Source: Isoetes taiwanensis (lineage: Eukaryota; Streptophyta; Lycopodiopsida; Isoetales; Isoetaceae). Taken from it: a stretch of 64,000 nt of DNA. The stretch covers positions 804,001 to 868,000 of the forward strand of contig JAJEKV010000165.1 in the NCBI GenBank assembly GCA_021234155.1, written 5' to 3'. Made by a program: the position numbers and the translations under genes. Position 1 is the first letter of the stretch. Each line of letters begins with the position of its first letter. The notes under the pieces were generated by a model that was not told the DNA's origin, searched no databases, and saw nothing but the letters and a program-made list of their open reading frames with translations. This document shows positions 45,193 through 56,693 of this stretch, one piece after another.

Positions 45193-45749
45193 GTGAAAAT
45201 CGTATGCATGGATACATCCCTTTCCTCTTCCTCGCCTAATTTCCAAAACAAAATCGTATGCATGCAAACATCCCTTTTATTCCCAAAATTCTGCCCCTCA
45301 GAGCTTCATTCCATCCCCATCGCCTATTCCGCCATCTCCTTCACTCCTTCCCCATTCCGCCCCATCTCCTTCACTTCCGCCATGGCCAAGTTCAAGACCA
45401 CACTCGCAGAACACTATCCCGCCATTGTGCTCGCTCCCCCCCCCCGCCAAAGACGGGTCCTCCTCTTCCTCCCGAGAATCCGTGGTCTTCCTCCCGAGAA
45501 TCCGTGGTCTTCCTCCCGAGGCCACCCGCCATCCAGCATGGTTCACTCCACCGTAGGTGGAGAAGCTCATCATGGATCATCAGCTGTCGCCTGCGGGTGA
45601 TCGAGTGGGTGCATGAGGTTTACCTCGACGAGGGAGCGACTCCTCTAAATGAAGATGTATGCCATGGAGGACGACCTTCATATAGAGTCAAGATGGCCCC
45701 AAGATCAAGCCTTGTTTTTTGTAATCCCCGGTTTCAATTTTTTTTGTAA
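45193..45749 (+). other. Unidentified ORFs in transposon interior
   Basis: Two overlapping frames (45193-45600 and 45258-45749) span a C-rich stretch with a short direct repeat (CCGAGAATCCGTGGTCTTCC twice). Neither translation shows a known domain. The segment from ATGGCCAAG (about 45380) could be a start. I do not assign a function. Confidence 0.3.
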
Positions 45750-46293
45750 TAGTCCTTGTGACTATTCTTTGTAAAGCTTTTAATTAAACACGTAAGCAAT
45801 AGTCCTTGTGACTCCATTTTTGTAAAGCTTTTTCATTAATGACGTAACTCCTCTTCTCTACAAATTGTAGACTATTTTTTTTTTGCTTTAACTGTTCTCC
45901 GAAGTTTCCAATCGTTTTTTTAGTTAACCGAACTATTTCTATCCTTTCTCAGATAGATATAAGAAACATGTTTGGTACTTAGTTTGCAACTCAAGTTTTT
46001 GTGCAACTCAAGTTAATGACGCTTTTGTCATTAATTATAAAATGCAAAGTACAATTATCAAATAGTATACCAAAACAAACATTAAAGCCAACAAGGAATT
46101 TCAAGGTGCAGAATTTATGATCCGCACACTAACAAAATATGGTAACCAAAGAGCCAATAGGAAAATATGTTCGTAGTATTTTTCTTTAAATGCATCTTGA
46201 AGCATCTGAAGCATCTGCCAAAAATTTCTGGATGTTGGTCCAGAAACCTCTTGAACAATACCATCTGCATGAAATGAACACTAAACTGTTAGG
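45750..46293. other. No feature recognised (transposon interior)
   Basis: Contains two similar phrases AATAGTCCTTGTGACT...TTTGTAAAGCTTTT (about 45750 and 45798), a small tandem duplication. Otherwise featureless. Confidence 0.45.
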
Positions 46294-46760
46294 GTGTGTA
46301 TACCACACCAAACCATACACCATAGACCATACACCAACTATCATATTCACCAGAACGAGCACATCCCACCACACACCACACCATTCACCACACACCCCAC
46401 CACACACCCCACCACTCACCCCACCACACACCACACCATTCACCACACACCATACACCATAGACCATACACCAACTATCATATTCACCACAATCCAGCAC
46501 ATCCCACCACACACCACACACCATTCACCACAAACCCCACCACACACACCACCACACACCACACCATTCACCACACACCATACACCATAGACCATACACC
46601 AACCATCATATTCACCGAATCCGATGTGGTGTGTGGTGAATGGTGTGGTGGTGGTGTGGGGGGTGTGGTGGTGGGGGTGGTGGTGGTGGTGTGTGTAGTG
46701 GTGTGTGGTGGTATGATGTGGTGTGGTGGAGTGTGGTGGGGTGCGGTAGTGTGGTGTTGA
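46294..46760. repeat. CCACACACC-rich array switching to GGTGTGGTGG-rich array
   Basis: 46294-46620 is a minisatellite of CACCACACACC and ACCATACACCATAGACCATA units. From 46621 the strand composition inverts to GTGGTGTGGTGG units until 46760. The two halves are complementary and could form a long foldback. The T/H/P- and V/G-rich open frames here are repeat artefacts. Confidence 0.9.
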
Positions 46761-47229
46761 AACAATCAAAACAATCAAGTATGTTGTAACAAGTAACTGT
46801 TTTGATTGACCAAAAAGGGTACAAGGGTTCTTTAAATCAGAAATCTTTTTTTCTTCAAAAAAAAAAAAAAAAAAAACATAGTCATAAAGTATACTATCAA
46901 GAGTATACTATTCAAAGATAGTGTCATTTACACATTCCTTATGATAGGAAATGTGAACACAAATGTGAACAAAAGATATATATATAAGCCCGTTACATAG
47001 TTCATCTTGCAAAATCGATACTCAGACTCATGATCACCGTAAATCGAGGACCGGCCGGGCGATACGCTTTTTTCGGATTGGCATCACAATGCATGACCAA
47101 AGCATCTATTAGAAATTGTCGCCGCGGATGTATGATTCATGAGAGAACCATTTAGATGTAATCTGTGACATCCATAAATAAGGTTAGAAATATTTAAAGG
47201 AACATGAGATGCAAGACATACAAGGGAAG

Positions 47230-47930
47230 GCATACAACTTACTTCCATATCTCTACCGACAAGAGCTTCAACATATTTGTGCATAAATCCCATCACATAC
47301 AACCCACATGATGTTAAATCGGCTGCCGGGGCACCTCTACTTGCTGAATCCGATTAACATTATTTCTTTCATGAAATCGACGCCTCTAGATACTTGACCG
47401 ATCGATGTGGTTAACATTTGTGTGTGCAGCCTACATATCACGAAAATTTAGCAGATCAATTAGCGAAGAAAAGCAAAGCAACAACTTAAAGTATTACATA
47501 CCCTTTGATTGCTTTCTCGTTCGTCGCATAACTTGTAAGAGGATTCAAGACGTGAATTCCCGGTGTAGGATCTTGAATCGATGGTGCGAAAGCGAAAAAA
47601 CATCCAAAGACAAAATGGTCATTCTCAAGGATAGGTGCAAGGATATGATGGCATTTAGCTACCACAATCCCCTTCATCCCTGATTTCACTATTTCAATGA
47701 CATTCAGTGATCCTTCAGCTGATTCACCCTTTCTTTTGCTGCTGGTAGCTTCTCTAAACCTTATATAGTTGTAAGCAGGATAAAAAAAGATTTTGCTCTT
47801 CCACTCGAAAGGCAATGTCTGGATTAGATTAAGATTAACATTAGAGACAAGGAATAGCACCAAATACAAATTTCTACATACAACCAGATTATTACCCGCC
47901 ATAAAGATCCACTAAGCTGCTACTCATTTT
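47230..47930 (-). CDS. Ulp1-like (C48) cysteine protease exons carried by the transposon
   Basis: Ulp1-family enzymes cleave SUMO or related modifiers, and several plant transposons carry such genes. On the minus strand, 47902-47486 reads LPFEWKSKIFFYPAYNYIRF, then IVVAKCHHILAPILENDHF. These are the strand-helix region and PI...H block in which the catalytic histidine (usually HW, here HF) follows. GIHVLNPL stands where the aspartate motif (DSL) usually is. The last exon has VEVPRQP and, after one missing base, LTSCGLYVMGFMHKYVEALV. This is the typical glutamine...CG block, with the catalytic cysteine codon at 47306-47308. The Asn in place of Asp is odd and may mean inactivity or misreading. 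Confidence 0.62.
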
Positions 47931-48064
47931 AGAGTTAGTTGCACATAAAATTGCTATGTCGATGCAACCACTTTCATTTCAGCCGCGGACAGCTTCTTGA
48001 ATGGCGGAATGGCGCCAATTCCATAAGTTTATCCTTGTCATCATTTCTGTTGTCAGATCCAAGA
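47931..48064. other. Spacer or intron of the minus-strand transposon gene
   Basis: Short non-coding stretch between Ulp1-like exons and the tandem duplication. Confidence 0.3.
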
Positions 48065-48326
48065 TGTTAGTGTCATATTAACAATTGATCCATGACAATA
48101 AAGCATAAATTGATACCTTCCAATCTCTGTTTCTAGTGGTTTAGACCTGCAAAACGAGTAGAATATAATAAGCTACTGAAGTATAAGTAAGTCAATGTTA
48201 GTGTCATATTAACAATTGATCCATGACAATAAAGCATAAATTGATACCTTCCAATCTCTGTTTCCAGTGGTTTAGACCTGCAAAACGAGTAAAATATAAT
48301 AAGCTACCAAGTATAAGTAAGTCAAT
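48065..48326. repeat. 131-bp tandem duplication
   Basis: 48065-48195 is repeated at 48196-48326, almost identical. Differences are few; the largest is CTACTGAAG against CTACCAAG, again at a CTG. Confidence 0.93.
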
Positions 48327-48349
48327 GTAAGCTAGCAATTACCGCTTTG

Positions 48350-50731
48350 CAGCGGATGTCCCCGCCTCCGTTTTTGCACTCTTTTTTCCAAATTGTTTTG
48401 GCATCGCTTTGACCATAAATTTAGTCGTTGCCTTGGCTGCAATCTCCAAGGCTTCTTCAACATCATCTAGCTCCTTTGAATCGTCGCAAGTCTCTGAAGA
48501 CAAGAAAGTGCTTCATTCTAATGTTTTGAAAGCAAGACAAAAAAAGAAACACGTACCTGCCAAAGAACAAGCCTTTTCCTCAACTTGAAAAAAAAAGCAG
48601 CCTTCGTGGATTGTTTTCAATGTCGCCACCAAAGATCTTCGCAATTTTATCTCAGAAACACGTCAACGTAAGTTTCAAAATACAAAAAAAAAAAAAAATA
48701 GAAACCCTGAAAAGGAGAGAGAATTACTTTCTGGGCTTTCAGCTAGTTGCTCCAATAATAGCAGCTCGCTTCAACAGGTGGGATCTCTTTTGGAAAACAA
48801 CCTCTCACGCAAAAATATTGAACATTAGTGAACTCTAACTACAACAGATGCAATCTTAATGTAATCGAATGTCATCACCCTACCTTCCACATACCCCTCT
48901 GCCTCCAAATCCCGCGACCGATTGCTTATGAGTTGTTGCAATTCTCAAAGGTGATGTAGATGTGGATGGACTTCCAACATCGATAGCAAGCAAAGATCTT
49001 TTGTGCCAGTTCAAAGAATTGGGATGTCCGAGAATGGTAAATGCAACCCCATCTCAATAACATTCTTCTTTTCACCTACAACATGAAATTTTGCTATATT
49101 CAACTTAAGCATAGTGCACCTAAACATGAATTGTTTAGTTTACCCAAGCAGCTTTTACTTCTTCCTTTCTTGATACTACCCATGTCCGCATTGACACAAT
49201 TGGGTGTCAATAAGAATGTAAACACTTGATTCGTAATCAAGGGAAGATGTAGAGTAGATAGAAGCAAAATCAAGAAAAAAAACAATCGATGCAAATCAAA
49301 AATGTAAACAAATGTTAATTACATGCAAGTAGGTTTTACTACAGTGCAAACTTTCTCACGATAATGTAACGACAAAAATAGAAGTACATTAGTGTACATA
49401 GCTATCACAATGTAAAGGAAAACCAAATACTAAATTCAAATGTATTTCAAACAAAATATTTTATCAATACACCCTATCAAATACATCATTCAAAGATTGA
49501 ATGTAAAGGAAAGTCAAATACCAAATTCATATGCATTTCTAATCACATGTAAATGCAAAGTACAAATCAATGCAATACACCCTATTAATACACCCCTCAG
49601 AAAGGAATTCCGTTAAAAGCACTTCATGGCACATGTAAATGTAAAGTACGTATAAATACATTTCCTCTTTACAAGAAAGACAAAACCACGCCAAATCAAA
49701 TGTTAATACAGCTTATGTACATGATGGAAACTAACTACATCTAAGTACACTCAAACTAATTATGTAATCAAAATAGAAATAGATGTACTTTCGTAAGGGA
49801 TTCCTAAGCAAAGGTCGCAGTCCTCTGACCATGAACAATCATGTACACATGTATTCGTTGTTGAAACCCCTCAATATAAGACAAAATAGACAATATGTAT
49901 GACCACAAAGTGGAGATATTACCATGGTCGAAGTCAAGGCAATCATTGCAAAATTGCCGCAAGTATTGCTTATATGTGAGAATGAAGCCCCCGCCTTGTC
50001 ACGCGAGTATGGGAGCTGGCTGCAGGCCCATCGGTCCGACCTTTCCAAATGCTTAGTCATCTCCTTTATTCTATTCTCACAGCTTGAATTAACTTCCAAA
50101 TCCTTGCTGATTTTTTCAATGGCAAATTTCTAACTCTTGCAAATCAGCCTTTAAACAATCAATGGGAATCATTAGAGCATCTAAGTCAGCAATATAACTT
50201 GATTTCTCCTCCTCTAAATGGGATGCCAAAGCCATTTGCACATCAGTTGGCTTCCCGCTTGCTTTTAAACCCCTGCCATAATGCTGAACTCCGCTCACAT
50301 ATTTTTGCATCTTTACTCGCACAAGTCTTGTCAAGAAGCTCTTATCACTCTCATGCTTCAACAGTTCAATTTCCATTGTTTTCCTTTTTTTTTAAAGTCT
50401 CAGATTTCATCAAGCATGGAGGCGTAATCTAATGCTCTTGTTTCCTCCCACCTTTTCATCATTTCTAACTGCTGCCCCAATTCTACCCGAGGCATACATT
50501 TAATAGCTTTAACATTGGAAGACTTTATCAGAAGCTAATTTCGTCAGTCGATTCTTTTTGAGAGCCTTTTGAATGAAGACTTGCACTTGCTTTCACCTCA
50601 TCCCAATCAATGCGCACTTTTTGTAATGAAGTGCATATGCTCTCGGCAAAATACAATGGAATGTGATGATTTGCAATGTCCCTCCTACAAAAAAAACGCT
50701 CATACACGTAAAAAAATCGCCATCCAACCAA
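48350..50731 (-). CDS. Coiled-coil/low-complexity exons of the minus-strand transposon gene
   Basis: Coding-like blocks on the minus strand, in transcript order: 50731-50528 (TSLQKVRIDWDEVKASASLH), 50376-50116 (MEIELLKHESDKSFLTRLVR through SSYIADLDALMIPIDCLKAD; heptad-like, probably coiled coil), 50099-49839 (SSCENRIKEMTKHLERSD), and near 48500-48350 (CDDSKELDDVEEALEIAAKA, then a basic tail). They precede the Ulp1-like exons on the same strand, so one gene with N-terminal coiled coil and C-terminal protease is likely. I do not recognise the N-terminal family and exon borders are approximate. Confidence 0.4.
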
Positions 50732-50817
50732 AGCTTAATCCTCGCGACTCTTGATAACCCCTAACAAAGGGGCTTCAAACCCCAAACATCCTGCACTATT
50801 TGCACTAGCCCCGAAAC

Positions 50818-51309
50818 ATGCTATCAAAATTGTTGCTCCTAAGTCAGCCTGATGCTTACCTTTTGTCAAACTCGGGCGGAAGACCTCCCGATCCAAGAAG
50901 ACCCACTCTTGAGTTTTCTGGGCGACAGCTTCTAGTGGGAGACATTGGCATGGGCTTTACAGTGTTTGTTGCAGGAGATTTCCTTGAGATGTCTTTGTTC
51001 CAAGTCAAGCTTCGTCATGATCTCTTCCCCGGTGCTTCAGCTCTCAAAATGCAAGCTTTTGGCTATGGAGGTCCCGATCTTGGCTATGGATGGATGTCAA
51101 GCTTTCGGCTATGGAGGTTCGAATATGGATGTCAAGCTTTCGGCTATGGAGGTTCGAATATGGATGTCAAGCTTTCGGCTATGGAGGTTCGAGCGGGAGG
51201 AAGGTTGAACAGAGCCCGGGAGGAGAGTTCAAAATTATTTGCCCTATTAATGATTCATTCCAAGAATAATAATTTCGGGGAGGGATTTCCTTACATTTTG
51301 AATTTGTAA
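50818..51309 (+). other. Open frame at the transposon's right end over a 35-bp repeat
   Basis: The 163-codon frame contains FGYGG repeats produced by the tandem repeat at 51096-51202. Its first half (DAYLLSNSGGRPPDPRRPTL) has no known domain. It lies in the last 540 bp of the transposon and is more likely subterminal non-coding DNA. Confidence 0.25.
51096..51202 (+). repeat. 35-bp tandem repeat, about three units
   Basis: The unit contains ATGGATGTCAAGCTTTCGGC and TATGGAGGTTCGAAT. Its complement (CCATAGCCGAAAGCTTGAC) resembles the CCATAGCCRNGCTTGNC motifs scattered in the Gypsy relic leader (16040-16230). Subterminal position suggests a possible transposase-binding array. Confidence 0.85.
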
Positions 51310-51356
51310 ATATAAAATACCTGCTTTGTTTTGCCCACCCTTTCATGCTTCTACCC

Positions 51357-51514
51357 TAGACCCATGCTATCCTTTGCCTTTGCGTGAAGCCACGTAAGAT
51401 TACTTGGTGGTCCTTTTTTGCGATACAAATCTTTGTGCTATTCATGCCAAGCATGTCACAATAATGCCAAAGGATTTGGCACTTGCTCTGAGGATTCGCG
51501 GGGACCACCTATAG
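51357..51514 (+). pseudogene. C-terminal half of the relic histone H3, separated by the transposon
   Basis: Starts with the target duplication TAGA and continues THAIL, then after frame changes [20 protein letters not shown] and LRIRGDHL with stop TAG at 51512-51514. This is alpha-2, loop 2 and alpha-3 of histone H3. It continues the left half, which ends at 40470. Garbled bases around 51380-51396 sit where two CAG codons would be expected. Confidence 0.85.
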
Positions 51515-51879
51515 TATAAAAAAGAAAAATGTATATTTGTTTTATAAATCTAAACATGACTCAGATATTTTATCTCTTGTATAAAGATGAACCTTTTGGC
51601 CTTCATGTACATGCGCAGTATTTTCTCGTAATTTTATTTGTGTTTCAAAAATAAAAAAATAAAAATAAACATAGAGAAAATAAATATTGATAAAATAATT
51701 TCCATTGACGCCGACAAAGATTTTTTACTTTTAGAATTTCATTATCTCTTGCTCCACCAAGCCGCTTTCTTCCTCCTCCTCTTTTCTTCTTGCATTTTTC
51801 CTCTTTTCCTCCTCCTCTTCTTTTTCTTCTAAGCGCCAAAGAATGGTACATGGATAGAGAGCATTGGGGTTGCTAGGTT
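51515..51879 (+). other. AT-rich spacer of the old Gypsy relic
   Basis: Corresponds in position and composition to 21760-22017 of the young element. It has an A/T-rich run at 51645-51680 and a pyrimidine-rich stretch at 51760-51830. Confidence 0.5.
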
Positions 51880-52530
51880 TTCTTCGAGCTTCTCCATCCT
51901 TATTTATCGCAGAAAAGTTGATTTCATCACCAATATGCAGCCCATCCCGACCGGTGGCCGCATTTCTTGAGTTCTACATTCGTGATATAATTCCCCAATG
52001 CATCCAAAGACGGAGTCCCTCCTCGCTTGTACCTTAGCCAAGCAATCTTGATCCAGATGTTGGGTGGCGACAACCACGCCCAATATCCTCCGTGGCATCA
52101 TTCGCTTGGGCCAAGCAGCTCTCGACCTTACGGTGGGATGCACAGACTTTCTTTGAAGTCTGTTTCGCCTGAGCCATCCTCATAGACCATTTTGTGGAGG
52201 ATGAGGACATACCCATGGAGCAAGGAAAGATGCATGCTCCTCCGCCTTGAAAGGATGATGAGCATATTGGCCAGGATGATTTCGTATGATGGAAGTAGTC
52301 GGCCGAGGAAATGCCAGTACATAGAAGCCAGGGGTCTAAACTTATCGCGTTGGATGCCTTGCCGGTAATTCACGTCGGGTAGGAGTACCTTTTGCTTGAG
52401 GATATCATGTGGACCTATCATGTTATTGCTAACCTCAAGCACAAAAAGAAGACAAAAGTCCTATGCGAGCTGGTGGGGTACTGCATATACGACTTCCTCA
52501 ACTTCTCCCCTTTTAACCCTAAGAAGTACA
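51880..52530 (+). pseudogene. Old Gypsy relic: second accessory ORF, degraded
   Basis: Pieces in shifting frames match the young element's ORF at 22018-22770 in order. ATATGCAGCCCATCCCGACC corresponds to the ATGCGCGCCCACCCTGACT region. YLLLEDIMWTY corresponds to YLLLSDIQWAY, and ELVGYCIYDFLNF to ELAEYCQGQHDF. This confirms that the histone module and the following ORF are a conserved unit of this Gypsy lineage. Confidence 0.7.
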
Positions 52531-53059
52531 AAGCAAAATCCATTGCTTTTGAAATGAAAGCATGATGAAAGAGAGAATAGTATGCAGTTATTACAGAGCA
52601 ACATAGGCTGAATAAATCCTATATCCCAGTAATATCCAAAATGAACTGGAATGATGAGAAAAATTTGAAGCACCAGAGGTCTTTAACATTCGAAGCAGCA
52701 TCCCACCAATGTCAGAGTGAAATAATATCCGTTGGCAAACCTTAGATCTCAAATCCCGTTCAAAATATAAACCAACCAAAATAGTGAAACAAGATAAAAA
52801 TTTAGATAAGAGCACACCAATGTAGGTAATCCGAAATGAAAGGAGGAAAGAAAAATCAGATCAACCAACAAAGATTCCATGCTCAAATCAAAGGACTATG
52901 ACTATACAAAGAGGATAGAATCGAAGTAGGCGTTGAAGGAATCAGTTGTTCCAAAGGTATAGGACTTGGCCGGCCAACTATTACTGTAGAATAGACGAAA
53001 TGTATCAACGTCTCCCAAGAGTAAAATCAGTGATCCGTAGACATCCGCAAGTTGCTTGT
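52531..53059. other. No feature recognised; possibly 3' region of the LINE
   Basis: Between the Gypsy relic and the minus-strand L1 LINE. Probably contains the LINE 3' UTR, but no tail or target duplication is identified. Confidence 0.4.
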
Positions 53060-53763
53060 GGTTATAGTACATCGGTCTTTATCTTGATAGTTAATTGCCT
53101 TTCAGTTAAACTGAAATGATTGTTGATTAGAAACGACCATAAGCAACGGATCTGAACCACCTCTCTGCAGAAAATGGCAGCCCATAAGTCTTTACTATCC
53201 TTCTGATAATGTGACAAGCCAACCCTCATCATATATGACTCCATTGATGTAGCCAAATTTTTCTCGAACATGGCATCACTTGAGGGTTCACGAAAAAGAG
53301 ATTGATTATCAAACTTGCTCTTCCCTGATCCTCGCAGGAACTCAAGATATTCTAGGATCATCAGTAAAAAGGATGTTAGAATCTATCACATTCAAATTTG
53401 AAGCAAACAAATCAAAACAACACCAGATTCTCCATATCAGTCCCATTTCCGTCATAGTTAGGACCAAATCTTTTTTGTGAGCACTAACAAGAGTTTCAAA
53501 GTCAAATTGAAAATGCAAAATTTTAATCCGAAATAGAAAGTTTTTATTTCATATAAAACACGGTTTTTTTATTTCCAGATATTCCAAAGAGCAGAATGAA
53601 CAATAGTGTTAGTGAATTTGTCATTAGATTGAAGAATAGACAGAAGATCTTGATTATGAGATATTCCAAATTATTAGTTTAAACCAAGACCGTAACCCGC
53701 TAGCTTATTGCGTAAGAAGATAAGACTCATATTTTCATCCTTACCACAGAGCATGGGACAATC

Positions 53764-53997
53764 ACGGGGGGTTCACCTTTATCACATGAGCATATGCCAC
53801 CTGCGTGCTTAAGGTGAGAAGAAACACCCCTATATATGTACGCAAAAGTGTTGGAAAAAACCCCTTCCGTGGAAAAAAATACACTAGAATGTCAGTAAGA
53901 GGGGGATTTAAACCCCTAGTATACGTACGAAAACGTCGAGAAAAAACCCCCTTCCATGCACCTAGGTTTATACGGGTCTTCTGTGTGAATCCCCCAT
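53764..53997. mobile_element. 234-bp MITE nested in the LINE, 9-bp target duplication
   Basis: Flanked by GGGACAATC at 53755-53763 and 53998-54006. Termini are imperfect inverted repeats (GGGGGGTTCAC at the left, GTGAATCCCCC at the right). The LINE zf-RVT frame resumes across it. A 9-bp duplication suggests a Mutator-type origin. Same family as 56694-56929. Confidence 0.85.
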
Positions 53998-56219
53998 GGG
54001 GACAATCTACCAAAACATTAGAATTCTTTCTTGACAAAGAATAAAGATTATTCAAACTGCCATTAGCAACCAACCAAATGAAATAAGAGATCTTGGGAGG
54101 ACAATAAAAAAACCAAACATTGGAGAATAAGGTGTTAAGCTGATCATTATTGATTGGCCACTTTGTCATTGCTTTACAATTTGCATCATTAGCAAAGAGA
54201 GCATTATACGCAGTCCTCACCTTATATCCCACTTTGCCATCAATACCCCAATCTCCATTCCCTGGACTGGTAGAGAGATTACACAAAAGATTCTTAATAT
54301 GGAAGAAGACTTTTTTATCCGAGGTGCCCCTAATGAGCTCTTTTAGCTTAGTCCAAGAGATAATCCTGTCTTTTAAGAAAAGGTCTTTAATGAAACCAAA
54401 GATCGCACCATTTCGCAAGTGCATCTTTGGATGTCGAATAGCTAGCATAGAAGAATCATGATCTGCAAGAATTGGATTCGAGAAAATAGGCATTTCACCA
54501 TGAAGTTTATCTCTTGAAACAAAAGCATAGTTTGGAGAATTAGAATTCCATGTTTTAATTAAATTGCACATCAGAGGAGAGATATTGGTGGTAGGCTTAT
54601 AGATTAACAAAGGCAGAGTGAGGAAGCAGATGCTGAATAGAAGGATAACCATAAGGATGACTTTTATAAATCCAATATCTAATGAACTTAGAGGCAGGAG
54701 ATTGATTACCATGAATGGCCTTCCAGATGAACTTACCTGCTAAGGATTGAGCTTGAAGAAATAAATTCTTGCAGCCAAGTCCCCCTATGACCTTTATAGA
54801 GCCCCAGTTCACAAGATGTTTACCATTTCGGATAAAGCCTCTTATAATTTTCTCAAGATCATGATAGATTAATTTAGGAGCTACTAGAGCAGTGGAGAAG
54901 TATACATGAGAGCTCGTTAAGACTGAGTTTATAATTATAGTTCTACCAGCAAGGGATATAGTAGTCCTGTAATTATTAAGCTTCTTCTTGATTCTAGAAA
55001 GAATAGGATCCCACAATAGAGGCATACCCAACAATTTATAGTAGCTTGAAGAGGGGAGAGAACTTTAATACCAGCCAAACTTTGATGAGTAGTATCTCCA
55101 ACTATCAATCTCTTGTCAAGGTTAAGGTGGATACTAGAAGCAACTGAGAATTGCTTAAGAATTTTCATAAAGAACTCAATATTTAATTATCAGCATCAAG
55201 AAAGGAAAAAGAGTCATCAGCATATTGTAGAATACTAAGAGATTCATTGGAAGCCGAAGATCTTTAATAAGACCAAGATTCTGATAATGAGAAATAGCTT
55301 TAGTAAAGAACTCAGCTGCAACTAGAAAAAGATAAGGAGCAAGTGGACAACCTTGCCTAACACCACAAGTAAGGGGGAAGAATTTAAATGAAGAACCATT
55401 GATAAGAACAGCTCAATTGCATCTAGAATTAAGACCAAAAATGAGATTTCTTAGCTTGGGAAGAAAACCAAGCTTAGACATTGCAAAATCAAGAAAATCC
55501 CATCTCACTGAATCAAAAGCTCATTTAAAATTCAGTTTAAGAAGAACGTAAGTCTGCTTAGAGATCTTATTCCAGTGGAGACCCTCCATAGCAGCCACAT
55601 AATTATCTAGAATATATCGCTTGGAAAGAAAAGTAGATTGATTTAGGCTGATATTCTTCTGGAGATAATTCTTAGAGCAATGATTTTAGCACAAAGCTTA
55701 AAAGTAATGTTTGTTAAAGAGATAGGCCTCCAATCTTGAAGATTGGTCGGATGATCGACCTTGGGAATCAAGGAGATGAAACCACTAGAAATAGAAGGAT
55801 GCAAATGCTCAGCACTCCAGAAGGCATGCACAAGAGAAGTAAGATCATTTTTAAGAATATCCCAGAATTTAACATAGAATTCAGCAGGAAGGCCATCTGG
55901 ACCAAGAGACTTCCCATTGTTGAAACTATTAAGAATGTTAAAGATTTCATCTTGTGAAGGCAAAGAGATCATTGAGCAATCCATAGAATCGAGGCAAAAA
56001 GAAAGAGTATTGTCAATGAGAGACTTAAAAGCATTAGCATTCTGAGATCATTGGAAGGAATAGGCTTACAATCGATGGATATCCTTAAATTTAGCATGCA
56101 AAGTGTTAGCAATATCCCTTTGAGTGGTGCGAGTATAGTCAGTCTCATCCTTAACCTCAGTAAAGGAGTTCCTCAACAATCTACTATTTGCAACCCTAAA
56201 GAAGAACTTTGTACTACCA

Positions 56220-56330
56220 GAATCCATATCATTTATATACTTGATTTATATACTTTTTGTATGGGTCCCATGACCTATTGGTCTCCTCGTGGACGAAAAA
56301 AATCTATTCTATTCTATTCTATTCCTCCAT
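56220..56330 (+). mobile_element. Retroposon/LINE 3' tail inserted in the LINE
   Basis: TATGGGTCCCATGACCTATT, then GGTCTCCTCGTGGACGAAAA, ends in a (TCTAT)n run at about 56307-56327, orientation opposite to the host LINE. Related to 34311-34445. No clear target duplication was found. Confidence 0.65.
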
Positions 56331-56693
56331 TTCTGCAATATTTCTGATTCTCCTCTCTAAAATATCTTCTTCCAACTGCAGATTTGAGTTACAGGGATCA
56401 TTTTGAAGCAGACCTAACTAACTTCATATACATCAAGAGTTGATCCTTTTCCATATGACATTCTTCATGCTTAGACTTAGACCAATTCTTGATCCAATCC
56501 TTAATTTTCTTTATCTTAGAGTAGTTTTTCATAGATAGGGAACTATTGTCCAATCTGTTGCTTTCCTCCAAATCCATATAGAAATTCCTGAATTTAAGAA
56601 CACAACTTCTCATTATCAAGAAGAGAAACATTAAATTTATAAGGAACATTAAACTGAGACTGATGATCAGATATAGAGGTACCTTCATCACTA

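Larger units (their letters stand above)
40471..51356 (+). mobile_element. 10.9-kb DNA transposon with DDE transposase and Ulp1-type protease, inserted in an H3 reading frame
   Basis: Termini are perfect 21-bp inverted repeats: GGGTAGAAGCATGAAAGGG at 40471 and its complement ending at 51356. Flanking 4-bp repeats TAGA lie at 40467-40470 and 51357-51360. Sequence outside both ends forms one histone-H3 C-terminal region (EFKSDLTF on the left, THAIL through [10 protein letters not shown] on the right), which independently proves the two ends belong to one insertion. Inside are a transposase on + (40914-44071), a palindromic array, an unknown ORF, a CA/GT-rich inverted repeat, and a minus-strand gene with coiled-coil and Ulp1-like exons (47230-50800). 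I do not recognise the superfamily from the termini. Confidence 0.88.

Noticed and set aside
46186-46824. Open frames rich in T/H/P or V/G/W on both strands
   Set aside because: Translation of a CCACACACC minisatellite in several frames; no conserved protein.
53805-54044. Protein-coding ORF at the LINE/MITE junction
   Set aside because: It is a chance frame across the nested MITE, on the strand opposite to the LINE.
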